Assembly: GCA_036785325.1 (NCBI GenBank)
Contig: JAXIVH010000001.1
Span: 368,001-432,000 of the forward strand
Source: Urophycis tenuis
Lineage: Eukaryota > Chordata > Actinopteri > Gadiformes > Phycidae
Length of the DNA: 64,000 nt
Reading direction: 5' to 3'
The notes under the pieces are model-generated. The model was given only the letters and a program-made list of their open reading frames with translations, was not told the origin of the DNA and did not search any database. This document shows positions 53,827 through 64,000 of this stretch, one piece after another; positions within the stretch are counted from its first letter, which is position 1; each line of letters starts with the position of its first letter. The translations under genes and the position numbers were made by a program.

Positions 53827-55941
53827 AGGAATGTCAACAGCATAGTGTCAGAAGTACAACAGTTTCAATTTGATCTTGTAGAAACCTTGAGGGAAAGAGT
53901 AAAGAACGTCTTTGACAAACATGGCCATTCAGACAACATTGAGCACCTACGGAATGAGGCACTGGCAACATTTGATGACTTTCCAGATCCATTCTCCACG
54001 TTGACCACAACATTCAGGCAGGACCAAACCATTAAGGAACTTTTTACCCCAGTTGAGCCAGAGGAGGTCGTAATATCGCAGAGACTGTGTAGAGTTAAGA
54101 GGGGTTCTTCCCGGGTTCTTAAACTCAAAAACAAGGTTTTTTTCTATGTTCCCCTCATCAAGAGTCTAGAACAGCTGTTGTCCAACCCAAGAATTTACAG
54201 TATGGCCAGTACTCCTCCAGAGAATTGGAACAAAGATGGATATCTCTGTGACATTGTGGATGGTAGCGTTTTCAAAAGTCATCCATTATTTTCAGTGAAG
54301 CCTAGTGCTTTACAGTTGATATTGTACTCTGATGAGATAGAACTATGTAACCCTCTTGGAGCGCATACCTCTGTGAACAAGTTACTTATGTTTTATTATA
54401 CGCTAGGAAACATAGACCCCAAGTTTAGGTCACAGCTGGCTGCTATACGACTACTTGCTATAGCCAAAGCTAAGGACATTACACAAGCTGGTGTTGATGT
54501 TATTTTGGAACGTATAGAAAAGGATTTAAGAGAACTCTACAATGGTGTAAAAATTGGAAATGTTGAAACTATACATATATGGTGCAGTAATATCTGTATG
54601 TGGCGATACCCTTGCCCAGCACGACCTGGCTGGGTTTAAGTCTGGAGTTGGGTTTGCATTCAAAAGTGTAGGCAGTGAGTGTGATTTTGAGTCCATGCAG
54701 AACAATTTTGATGAAAAGAGTTTTAATATGAGAACGTTAGAAAATCACATTAGACAGTGTAGAGAAATAGAGAGGACCAGAACAGACCACCTTAAAAATG
54801 CTCTCAAGACTACTTATGGTATTAACAGGAGGAGTAAACTTACAGATTTTCCAGCCTATGACCTTATTCAGCAAACCCCTCAAGATATGCATGTTATGCT
54901 TGAGGGTGTTGTGCCCCTGGAAATGAACTGTGTATTGAAGCACCTCATTTTGTCAGGAGAGATTGACCTTGATTGTATTAATTCATGTATAAATGGTTTT
55001 ACATATTCACCCAGTGATGTAAAAGACAAACCATGCCCAATCAGTGTCAGTACTATGGCATCTAATGACAACAAACTTAAACAGTCTTCTGGGCAGATGC
55101 TGATACTTTTGAAGATACTTCCTTATATTTTGAACAGTATCAAGGATCAAACGAAAAGTTCATCATAGAGTTAATTGAAATAACTCAGATCCTTTTTGCT
55201 CCTCTTCTATTCAGGGAAACCCTACAAAAACTTAGAGTGATGATAGAGAAGCATCTTAAAACGTTCAGGGAGCAGTTCCCTGAGAACAATATAACACCAA
55301 AGCAGCATTATATGTTGCATTTCCCTTCACAAATTGAGGCGCTGGGTCCCTTAACAAGGCACATGTGTATGAGATTCGAGTCTAAGCATCGATTTTTTAA
55401 AAAGTGGTCTTCAAAACTAAACTACAAGAATGTTTGCAAATCTCTGGTGAACCACAGTCAAGTAGTAGAAAATGTTCATAGTCAAACAAACGAAATTTTT
55501 GCACATGAGAAAGAATTGGGTCCTGTATCAGAAGTGTCAAACTTAGAATATGTGAATTCAAAGATGAGAGATTTCTTAAATATTGACCATTTCCAGCATA
55601 TCATCTCTGTTAAGTGGATTACTCTCAATGGTAACAAGTATATAAGTAATAAGACACTCATCATCACAGATTCAAAAGACGGGCTGCCTATTTTTGGATT
55701 GATAAATAATATTTTTGTTGTAGATTCATCCCTATTTTGTTGCGAATATCAAATATATGATACATTGGATTTTAACCGAGATTTACTGTCTTATGAAATT
55801 GCTGTTCCAAATGCTGCTCTGGCAACAGAATTCATAGATTTGGAGAAATTACCTGACTACACTGCATATCACTCTGTACCATTCCATGACAAGATGTTTG
55901 TTGTTAGAAAATATGACTTAACTGATGTGCTATTGTATTAG
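53827..55941 (+). pseudogene. Transposase-like core protein, exon 2, with two frameshifts
   Basis: Joins exon 1 in phase 0 and begins RNVNSIVSEVQQFQFDLVET. Recognisable blocks: LILYSDEIELCNPLGAHTSV and KLLMFYYTLGNIDPKFRSQL (first frame, to about 54575), VISVCGDTLAQHDLAGFK and QDMHVMLEGVVPLEMN (second, to about 55130), then ELIEITQILFAPLLFRETL, KQHYMLHFPSQIEALGPLTR and MRFESKHRFFKKW (third), stop at 55939-55941. The DEI, GD and ML-EGV acidic blocks plus MRFExKHxFFK are shared by a broad family of uncharacterised animal proteins that resemble Tnp2/CACTA-like transposases; that link is tentative. Two frame changes make it non-functional as written. Confidence 0.6.
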
Positions 55942-56744
55942 AATGTTTAAAATTACACATTATGAATGGCAGAAATTGTGTTAATTTATGCTTGTGTTTA
56001 AATTGACATAAATACTAAATATATTTGATATTTGGACTAAGCCTCGTGGGGGCTATGTAATGAGTTGAGGCCTAGCCAACTCTGGACCATGTTGGCACCT
56101 TGTGCATATGTTTGGCAAGGTATGTCTGTTTTTAGCCACTGCTATGAGTGTTAATTGTTGTACCTAAAAGGAAATAAAACTACTGAAAATGACTTCTACA
56201 AATCTCCTGATTTGTTACATTACATAGGTTTTTTTTATGAGTATGTCGCTTTGAATAAAAGCGTCCAAATACCTAACCATAACATGAATAAAGGTAGTTG
56301 AGGTACTCCTCTCATTTTTCAGCCCCCGGTCTGTTGGTATTCACAGGACTTTCATCATGTACCCTAGATGAATGTCATAATTTTAATGATAAAAACAGCA
56401 GAGAAATAGCTACTCCACTTGGGAAAGCATGTATTCGGGGTTTTGTTCTAGTTTATTTTTACAGCAATTTAATTGGAACACTCACACATAAGTAGTTATA
56501 TGAATTGTAGCTCTACTGCAAGTGAGCTTGCATTCAACCTGCAACGTTAGCTAGCTTAAACTTGGCCAAACACATCTAACTGACATTAGCAAATGTCACT
56601 AATTGTACTAATTGATTTATCCGTCTGTTGACCATTGCAATTTACAAACAATTTTTATATGGAGCACAAACCATTGAATTAGTTACATTCGCAAAATCAA
56701 CCTTAAATGGCCAGAACTTAACAGCTAAAGGGGTCCCACCTTTA
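55942..56744. other. 3' flank of the transposase-like gene
   Basis: Contains an aataaa at about 56173. No terminal inverted repeat matching the 5' flank was recognised. Confidence 0.4.
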
Positions 56745-56915
56745 TTTTCTATTTATTTATTTATTAATTTTTTTATTCTTCTGTCTTTTTATCTTTTTAT
56801 CTGTGTCTTTTTCCGTGATTTTGTTTTTATTTTATGCATTTTTACTGTGAAGCACTTTGGTGCGGCTCAGCCGTCTGTAAATTGTGCTATAGAAATAAAC
56901 TTTGACTTGACTTGA
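56745..56915 (+). mobile_element. Truncated LINE or SINE 3' tail
   Basis: The block ctgtgaagcactttggtgc followed by tgtgctatagaaataaac and tttgacttgacttgag is a typical fish retroposon 3' end. Confidence 0.6.
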
Positions 56916-57000
56916 GCTATCTTAAACTCAGTTAGCTAACAGAGAGGACTACACATAGCATTATCAAACTGTGAAATGGAGAAACAAACTATCTTGCTCT

Positions 57001-57258
57001 AACACACATATATATATTTAAAAAACAATGTTAAACATGTATGCCTACCTTGTACTGTTTTTTCCGCTTTGAAAACATTCTTACTCTCATACACCGAAGG
57101 GTTAATCCGCTCGGCGTGCCATTTTGAAATTTGAATTTCCTCTGCCGCCATCCATTCTTTATACCAGCAAAGGCTTGTCCAAGGTACGAGATCAACAGCT
57201 TGAACAACCAATCAGTAAGCTGCAACCAAGTTGATGCGGCCGGAAGTGACTGGAGCAT
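57001..57258 (-). other. Possible 5' exon of a minus-strand gene
   Basis: The minus strand has an open stretch (57031-57258) containing AFAGIKNGWRQRKFKFQNG, and an alternative ATG at 57147-57149 giving MAAEEIQISKWHAERINP, ending at a CAG/gtaggc donor near 57048. It could be the first exon of the SAMD3-like gene or a stand-alone remnant. No homology was recognised. Confidence 0.3.
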
Positions 57259-57317
57259 TTTTATTTACATTTGCATTTCACCCAAGTGTCAAGTTTTCAA
57301 TCAATAAAGCATATTTC

Positions 57318-57353
<36 letters not shown>
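57318..57353. repeat. AAT microsatellite
   Basis: Eleven or so AAT units; no gene around it. Confidence 0.9.
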
Positions 57354-57620
57354 CTAATAAGATTCGGTTGACTATAAACAAAAAATTCACAATTTTTTAT
57401 ATTGCTAACTAACAAACGGATTTATGCGTTCACTGAACAAAGATTATGGAAATAAAACACCACTCTTCCATTAGAAAAATCATCAGAACCATTATTACCA
57501 AAACCCATAGACAGGTAAAGCCGAAACCTTTCTGAATTATCCACGTTCTCCCGATAGAAGTACACGAATGCCCACGCATGCACATCGAAATTGGTAGAAA
57601 TGGTAGTAAAATAAAAGAAT

Positions 57621-57766
57621 GGAATCAGAATCAGAATCAGATTTATTGCCAAGTAGGTTTGCACCTACAAGGAATTTGTTTTGGTGTAATTGGTGCAAGA
57701 GAAAAGCAGTATTAAAAATATAATTAAGTAAGTAAAATAACTATAAATATATATATATAAAATGCA
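57621..57766 (-). mobile_element. L2-type LINE 3' tail
   Basis: Minus-strand sequence matches the 3' UTR end of the L2 at 30120-30278 (ccttgtaggtgcaaacctac and aggtttgcacctaca on the plus strand) with ATTCTG repeats at the end. Truncated after about 145 bp. Confidence 0.85.
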
Positions 57767-58368
57767 GTGGCGGCTGGTCAATAGAGGGCGCAAGGGCGCC
57801 GCCCCTCCCATGAAATATTGACACTTTTATATATCTACCAAGATCAACAATGAATCAATCAAACCTAACAAATACGAAGTAAATAAACAAAAATACATCG
57901 CGTTTTTACTTGTGCAATGGTGTAGTGGTACCTGCCACACTGCCAGCAACCATTAAATGTAGGGATGCAGCGATACCACTTTTTTACAAGCCGATACGAT
58001 ACCGATACTTTTATTTGTGTACTTGCCAATACCGAGTACTGATACCGATACTTTCTAGATTTGATCTCTATGAAAGAAGTGCAATTCATTTGAACAGGCT
58101 ATTCCAAGCCAAAACTAAACAGAGCTTTCTGGTTATAACAAAAAAAGCCTTCAAAGACAAAATGCCATCACATTAAAGAAAATGTAAATATAACCAGATA
58201 AAGCGAATAACAACAAAAATAAATCACAAAAAGTGATCAGAACTATTGCTTAATAAGCACATTATCACATTTCAGTTATCAAAAGTATCCTTCTTTCAAG
58301 TACACAAACCATGTGGCACTATTCCCATGTTTCTTCAGAAAGGCTAAACAAATAAACAAACTATGTTG

Positions 58369-58605
58369 TCAAATGACGTCAACGTGATCTTTCACTTTAT
58401 CATACACCTTTGGCAACATCACATAGGTGATGTAGAGGCGACTGGGAATCTCATATATGGGCTCTAGCACTTTTAGAAGACGGCGAAATCCGACATTATC
58501 AACAACTGAAAGTGGCTGGTCATTGAGCGCTATGAAGTGAGTAAGTGCCTCTGTTATTTGTATTGCCCGTGAGTTGTCTTTGGACATTTTCTCTCGCTTT
58601 TGCAA
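58369..58605 (-). pseudogene. ZBED-like hAT transposase fragment
   Basis: Encodes ITEALTHFIALNDQPLSVVD followed by NVGFRRLLKVLEPIYEIPSR, the conserved QPxSxVxxxGFRxLLxxLEPxYxxPSR region before the catalytic core of ZBED-type hAT transposases. Nothing of the core is present. Confidence 0.82.
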
Positions 58606-58794
58606 GACGTCATAAGGTTGGCTGCTTCGGTCTTACGCCGCTAGCATTAGTGAACTCTGTGTACTAAGCACTATGGTGCGTCTTTCCTATGGAAGTACGT
58701 TCCTTTCCGCCTCTCGACACTGTAGCATTACAGATCTTACAGTCTGCCGGATGACGCTTTATCTTAAAATATGCCCAAATCGCCGACATGACTA

Positions 58795-59748
58795 AGGCTC
58801 AATCTCAATTCTCTATCTTACCCCTTCCCCTTACCCCTTCCCCTTGGTTTTGCGCGTTCACGTGAGACGAAGGGCTATCTCAATTCTCATTTCGATCGAG
58901 GGGTAGGGCCAAGGGGAAGGGGTAGACACCCCTTGAAACCAAGTAAGATCGGGAGCTTACTTGAAACCAAGGGGTACCCATTACAATGCGCAACCGGCAA
59001 CAATCGCGGCCAGATCTCCACGAGAGTCCCATAAATGTAAGTATTTTCGGCTGAAATAATTGATTTAAAATTTATGACAGTATTGTTTTGTGCTCTAAAC
59101 AGTCCTGTACCTATATATTTGCAACCATGTTCTTAATCGAAACTTTTTTGAAAATCGATATGCGAACGTTACATTGCTGAGTGCACAACTACACATTTCT
59201 CTGACTAGCAATGAACTCCATGCATATCTAGTGTACTAAACACAATTAGCAGCGAATTCCATTTGATATCAGTGTAGACAACTAGAGACAAATCGATACG
59301 TGCTTTACATATATCGTCCTTTTTCACACAGGAACGCCGGAGGAAACCCGGCAGCTGATACGTTTTCGGCACGAAAACGAGCAGAAATTTCTGAAATCAA
59401 AATACGCTTCAAAGCAAATGTGGGAGTGAGTCATGCGTTCAATGTTGTAGCCATTCATAATTGTAAATAAAGACATGTTGGTTAACAAAGAAATTGTTTC
59501 TGAAGATCAATGAAATTCAAAACCGTAATAACTGAAAAAGATACAAAACACCATGCAGTGTGTATAAAAAAATATTTTGTCAATATTTTGTCATTAATGT
59601 ATGATAACGTAGCCGTAACAAGTGTTGTCTCAATTCATAGGGGTATGTTCTTACCCCTAGCCCTTAACACACTGTTTCAAGGGCCAAGACGTAGGGGAAG
59701 GGGAAGGGGCAAGGGGAAGGGGTAAGATAGAGAATTGAGATTGGGCCT
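58795..59748. mobile_element. MITE with AGGC(C/T)CAATCTCAATTC ends
   Basis: Long inverted ends (aggctcaatctcaattctc and gagaattgagattgggcct) extend into taccccttcccctt runs. TA lies on both sides (58793-58794 and 59749-59750), suggesting a TA duplication. No transposase. It lies within the ZBED-like hAT. Confidence 0.8.
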
Positions 59749-60008
59749 TAGCCTACTGTTACGTCTTTTCGCAGCGAACTTTCACACACACAAGCCTTTG
59801 GCAAAATCTCAGAGTTTCTGCTCATTCATTATCTCCCCCGAGTTAGTTAGGTAGGACAACTCATCTCTGTACGGCCGGTTTGATGTAGGCTACTGGCATA
59901 GTGGTATCGGTGCGTGGTATCGGCAATTAAAAACGAATACGAGTACGAGTATTTTAATGAAGTATCGGCAAGATACCCGATACTGGTATCGGTATCGGTG
60001 CATCCCTA

Positions 60009-60284
60009 ATTAAATGCGTCTGACTTGCCACTCGATATAAAGCCCTCCTCTTTCAGGGCTCCGGTAATACTGGAGTCTATGAGAGCGAGCAAACTTTTTT
60101 ATTGTTTACGAGCAGAGCCAGCTTTTCATTGGCACATAAAAATTTGATTCTAGGGCGCAAGTTTGTGAGCCCAGACCAATGGCATTGTTTTTAAGTTTTT
60201 TAATCGTAACGTGATTGGACAATTCATCGAGTCAATCATCAGCAAGCTTTCCCGCTCCGCTGTAACTTCCAGAGAAGAGACAAG
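60009..60284 (+). other. 5' region of the ZMYM1-like transposase
   Basis: Non-coding sequence between the nested hAT and the ATG at 60285, which is in an aagatggctagcg context. It should contain the element promoter; no TATA box was obvious. Confidence 0.4.
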
Positions 60285-61811
60285 ATGGCTAGCGGAGAGT
60301 CAACGATGACGACTGTGCCTGTGAAGCCAAGTTCGATCATTTCACTTAAGGAAAATCCATTTTTTCGTCGGTCGGCCGAGGAGAAGAAAATGGTGAAGGA
60401 ATTGGGACCCGACGGTCCGGACTTGAACATTTCGCAGCAGACCATTGATCGTGGGAGGACATACACAAGGACCTTCACCTCAAATTTGTATGCTAAAAGG
60501 AATTGGCTAGCTGGATGTCCAGTAGGTAATGCTCTTTTTTGTTTCCCCTGTGTGTTGTTTCAAAGTCCCGGAAAGGAGATGTTATGGACAACGGGGATGA
60601 AGGACTTAAAACTTTTTTCGGAAAAAGCCAAAAAACACGAGTGCAGCCGTAACCACCTTGATAATAGCTTGAAACTAAATTTTTTTGGCATTGCCGAGCA
60701 GCTCAACGAAGGCTACAGAATTGGTATCAGGAAGCACAACGAGGAGGTGACAAGAAACAGGCACGTCCTCTCCAGAATAATAGATTGTATCAAATTCTGT
60801 GGCGCGTTTGAATTGGCTTTGCATGGTCATGATGAGAGTGAGGGTTCTGATAACCCCGGAATATTCCGTGGCTTGGTGGACTTTGTTGCCTCACTTGACA
60901 ATGCCTTGGAAGAGTACCTGGCGGATGCGACTATGTTTAAGGGGACATCAAAGACGGTCCAAAATGAGCTATGTTGTCTGTTGTGAGGGAACAGATCATC
61001 AAAGAAGCCCAGAACAGTGATTTTCTGTCAATCCAGGCAGATGAGACGATGGACAGTAGCACCCAGAACCAACTTGTCCTTGTGCTCCACTACATTGATG
61101 ACAGGAACACCGTGCAGGACAGATTTTTTTAATTCATCCCGCCGAAGTCAGCAAATGCTGAGTCCATTGCTACAGCATTGAGTCAACGTCTTGGTGGAAT
61201 CCTTCCTGAACAGAAAGGTAAACTCATCTGCCAGGCATATGATGGAGCCAGTGTTATGAGGGGTACCATTTCAGGTGTTCAGCGAAGAATACAAGATGAG
61301 TACCCAAATGCCCACTACATCCACTGCTATGCACATCAATTAAATCTGATAATGCAACAGGCTACCTCTCGCATTTCTATGGTGAGGATTTTGTTTTCTG
61401 ATCTTGGTTGTTTTTCAAGTTTTTTTTCAAGATCTTCCAAGCGGACCAGTGTCTTTGATGAAGTAATGGCTCACAGATTACCAACATCCAGCAATGTGAG
61501 ATGGAACTTTCACAGCCGGGCCGTCCATACTGTGTTTGAGCACAGAGAAGACCTCATGGAATGCTTCATGATAATTCGCTCTTCAAGTGACTTTGATGAG
61601 AAATCGATCAAAGAAGCAGGAGGTTACATCAAGATACTAGAGGATTCAGACTTTAATTTTCTCCTTAAACTGTTCCATCACATCATGGCATATGTGGAAA
61701 TTTTTCTATGCCAAGCTCCAGAAGAGAAACATTGATTCTGTTCACATCAATGGATGCATTCAGCAGTATCAGAAGGACATACAAAAAACAAGGTATTACT
61801 AGTAGTCTTTC

Positions 61812-61856
<45 letters not shown>

Positions 61857-62824
61857 CAGCCATAAATAATAATAAGACTAATCAAAATAAGTCTTATTCA
61901 CAGAGATTCAATCAACGCCATGGTGGTGGAACACAGCAGTTGCTCAGACCAGCCGAGGAAGCGCTGGGCTCTCGTGGAAGAAGACACCAGTAGGATGGCT
62001 GCAGAGGTGAGTCAGTGTTGTAGAAATTAGTTGTTGTCAATGTTTCAGTGCCGTCCTCAAAACATTAGATGTCACTTACCTGTTAATGGGTCTTAATTTT
62101 TTCCTGAATATCTGTACATTTTGTAATAGAATTGGACATTCAGAACCACCATCACTACTACAGTATTATGTACACAGCTGCCATCTAGTGGCCATTAATA
62201 GTAGCTATAAAACATTAATTGATTTCTTCTATTATCACAGCAGATTTATGAAGTAGTTGAAGTAATTAATAATATCAAGTATTTTTCTTAAAATAATATA
62301 TCTCTCTGTCTCTGTCTCTGTGTAGGTATGTGATACCATAATGGGACACACAAAAGAACGTTTCACCTTCACAGACCACCTCATCAGTGCCACCTTGCTG
62401 CAGGCCAACAGGTTTGAAGAGTACCATAACTCGTTCCCTGAAGTTGCACTCAACTCCACCTTGAAGGTATATCCAATGCTGAATGGAAGTAAGCTGAGGA
62501 CGGAGCTGAGTGTCATTTACGACAAGGATGAATTCAAGTCCTGTTGTGGACAACAACTTGTCAGATGTATTTTCAGAGACAGTCACACTGCTGAAGATTA
62601 TTATCACCACACCCATGTCCACTGCAGAGGCTGAGAGGTGTTTTTCAACGTTGAAGAGGGTCAAAACCTTCCTCAGGAACACTATGACTCAGGACAGGCT
62701 GAATGCCTTAGCCACCCTGTCCATGGAGAAGAAGCTGGTGACTGAGATGGCAGATTTTAACCAGAGAGTGATCGACAAATTTGCAAGCCTAAAAGACAGG
62801 AGGGCTAAATTTCTCTACAAGTAG
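60285..62824 (+). pseudogene. ZMYM1-like hAT transposase, degenerate
   Basis: Opens MASGESTMTTVPVKPSSIIS. A TTF-type zinc-binding region follows: AKRNWLAGCPVGNALFCFPC, LFQSP and KHECSRNH. Then QADETMDSSTQNQLVLVLHY (first catalytic aspartate), CQAYDGASVMRG (second), HCYAHQLNLIM (CxxH), SNVRWNFHSRAV and, at the C-terminus, MSTAEAERCFSTLKRVKTFL (dimerisation). Breaks: a frameshift near 60966, a TAA at 61130-61132 where related proteins have glutamate, a stop or shift near 61735, an ATT-repeat region that may be an intron, and a shift near 62560. Final stop 62822-62824. Confidence 0.85.
61811..61857. repeat. ATT microsatellite
   Basis: ATT units inside the transposase pseudogene, probably within an intron-like interruption (61790-62330) with little coding signal. 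Confidence 0.92.
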
Positions 62825-62865
62825 TCGACACTTCCTGTGAGGATGACTTACAGCCCTCACCTCAC

Positions 62866-64000
62866 TCTCTGCAAACTTATGGTGGCATCATGCCTTCAGT
62901 ATACATATTGTATAGCCTGGCTGACGCGTCCACATCTCGATGAGATGGTGGTCTGGGAACTAGGTGTGCATTTTCTCGTATTTGAGGCGTGGTTTACGAA
63001 TGCCTAGAGCCGTTTATTGGGCGCTACGAATGTCTATCAAATGGCGTCTGGTTCTTCACATGCTGCTTTGCGCGCGATTCATAGCCAATCGCTACTAAAA
63101 ATTAGCTACTAAAATTAAATTAATTGCTACAAAAGCTGCTTAATACACTTTCTAAAGCTGCATCAAACGGTAACGTTGAGTCCGCTGCCATGTTGGATTA
63201 ACACGCTACAAGCTTCGGTGTCGTGCATAGACGTTGTCATCGTATTGCTGCCCCCCCCGTTCTGTGATTGGTTCCCTAACTCAGGGGAAAATAAGGGCGG
63301 TGGTTTCCAGATTGTCTTTGCAGTGAGAATGAAATCGCGTGCAAAGCAGCATGGGAATTCCCAGGCTACATATTGTATATAGTTCTCTGCAAACTTATGG
63401 TGGCATCATGCCTTCAGTATACATATTGTATATAGTTCTCTGCAAACTTATGGTGGCATCATGCCTTCAGTATACATATTGTATATAGTTATCTGCAAAC
63501 TTATGGTGGCATCATGCCTTCAGTATACATATTGTATATAGTTCTCTGCAAACTTATGGTGGCATCATGCCTTCAGTATACATATTGTATATAGTTCTCT
63601 GCAAACTTATGGTGGCATCATGCCTTCAGTATACATATTGTATATAGTTCTCTGCAAACTTATGGTGGCATCTTGCCTTCAGTGTACATATTGTATATAG
63701 TTCTCTGCAAACGTATGGTGGCATCTTGCCTTCAGTGTACATATTGTATATAGTTATCTGCAAACTTATGGTGGCATCATGCCTTCAGTGTACATATTGT
63801 ATATAGTTCTCTGCAAACCTATGGTGGCATCATGCCTTCATTATACATATTGTATATAGTTCTCTGCAAACTTATGGTGGCATCATGCCTTCATTATACA
63901 TATTGTATATAGTTCTCTGCAAACTTATGGTGGCATCTTGCCTTCAGTGTACATATTGTATATAGTTCTCTGCAAACTTATGGTGGCATCTTGCCTTCAG
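62866..64000 (+). repeat. 53-bp tandem repeat array (open at window edge)
   Basis: The unit begins agttctctgcaaacttatgg, continues tggcatcatgccttcagtat and ends acatattgtatat. About twelve units follow 63369 and one partial unit precedes the MITE at 62913. Units differ at a few positions (cat/ctt, agtat/agtgt). The unit matches sequence just 3' of the transposase stop, so the array arose from the 3' region of the hAT. It continues beyond the window. Confidence 0.95.
62913..63368. mobile_element. MITE with TAGCCTGG ends and 9-bp duplication, copy 2
   Basis: Ends TAGCCTGG and CCAGGCTA, with a perfect 9-bp duplication catattgta at 62904-62912 and 63369-63377, taken from the tandem-repeat unit. 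Opposite orientation to copy 1 (40888-41428), sharing gccgtttattgggcgctacg and ends. No coding capacity. Confidence 0.88.

Larger units (their letters stand above)
57960..60008 (-). mobile_element. hAT element (TAGGGATGCA ends), ZBED-like
   Basis: Ends TAGGGATGCAGCGATACCA and TATCGGTGCATCCCTA, with a perfect 8-bp duplication attaaatg at 57952-57959 and 60009-60016. It has only a transposase fragment (58369-58605) and a nested MITE (58795-59748). Subterminal gatac(c)gatac repeats are characteristic of this family. Confidence 0.9.
57768..62880 (+). mobile_element. ZMYM1-like hAT transposon, with nested insertions
   Basis: The left end reads cagtggcggctggtcaatag and a GC-rich gggcgccgcccc follows, a typical terminus for this hAT group. 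The transposase is at 60285-62824. Between them is another hAT (57960-60008) inserted with its own target duplication. The right terminus was not found; the 3' sequence passes into a tandem repeat that runs off the window. Confidence 0.72.

Noticed and set aside
59641..59740. ggggaagg runs as a possible G-quadruplex regulatory element
   Set aside because: They are the inverted end of the MITE at 58795-59748 and mirror the runs at its other end.
63369..64000. Regularly repeated units that might suggest a CRISPR array
   Set aside because: Units are head-to-tail with no unique spacers, and the DNA is vertebrate; it is a tandem repeat.

Overview
This window is teleost fish chromosomal DNA. Almost all of it is transposable elements, layered inside and around two host-type genes. 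The fish assignment rests on the repeat types (Rex3/RTE, L2 and R2-like LINEs, a DIRS1-like element, Tc1, many hAT families, a P-element relative, PIF/Harbinger, a tRNA-derived SINE with a GGAT-repeat tail) and on a complete vertebrate spcs3 gene. The species cannot be named from sequence alone.

Layout. 1-7260: LINE fragments (L2, an R2/HERO-like LINE interrupted by another LINE tail, itself split by Rex3), a deleted hAT, a probable solo LTR, and a Tc1 split by a hAT-type element. 7928-14521 (minus strand): spcs3, signal peptidase complex subunit 3, in five exons with consistent splice phases; they encode 180 residues with no break. Intron 2 has the hallmarks of a U12-type AT-AC intron, and intron 3 is swollen by transposons. 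14717-25985: a foldback element just upstream of spcs3 was hit twice at the same 9-bp sequence, once by a P-element-like transposon (31-bp inverted repeats, 8-bp target duplication, THAP-domain transposase remnant) and once by a 7.5-kb hAT that carries its own SINE and Harbinger insertions. 26890-31250: two L2-type LINEs, one with a short telomere-like repeat inserted in its reverse transcriptase region. 31540-39630: a gamma-type endogenous retrovirus with LTRs differing at only about three positions, a repeated hairpin array in its leader, and a large deletion that removes reverse transcriptase.

40483-50347 (minus strand): a multi-exon gene that looks like the fish SAMD3-like family. It has a SINE inside a coding exon, a MITE in one intron and a complete DIRS1-like retrotransposon in another (43201-49035). 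51249-55941 (plus strand): a small ORF with in-frame repeats, then a two-exon zinc-finger and transposase-like gene with a solo LTR in its intron. 57768-64000: a ZMYM1-like hAT transposon, with another hAT and a MITE nested in its 5' part, followed by a 53-bp tandem repeat that runs off the window and is itself interrupted by a second copy of the 9-bp-TSD MITE.

Only spcs3 looks like an intact, ordinary cellular gene. Most other coding sequence belongs to mobile elements and carries stops, frameshifts or deletions; the DIRS gag and tyrosine recombinase frames are the main open exceptions. No CRISPR array, rRNA or stand-alone tRNA gene was seen.
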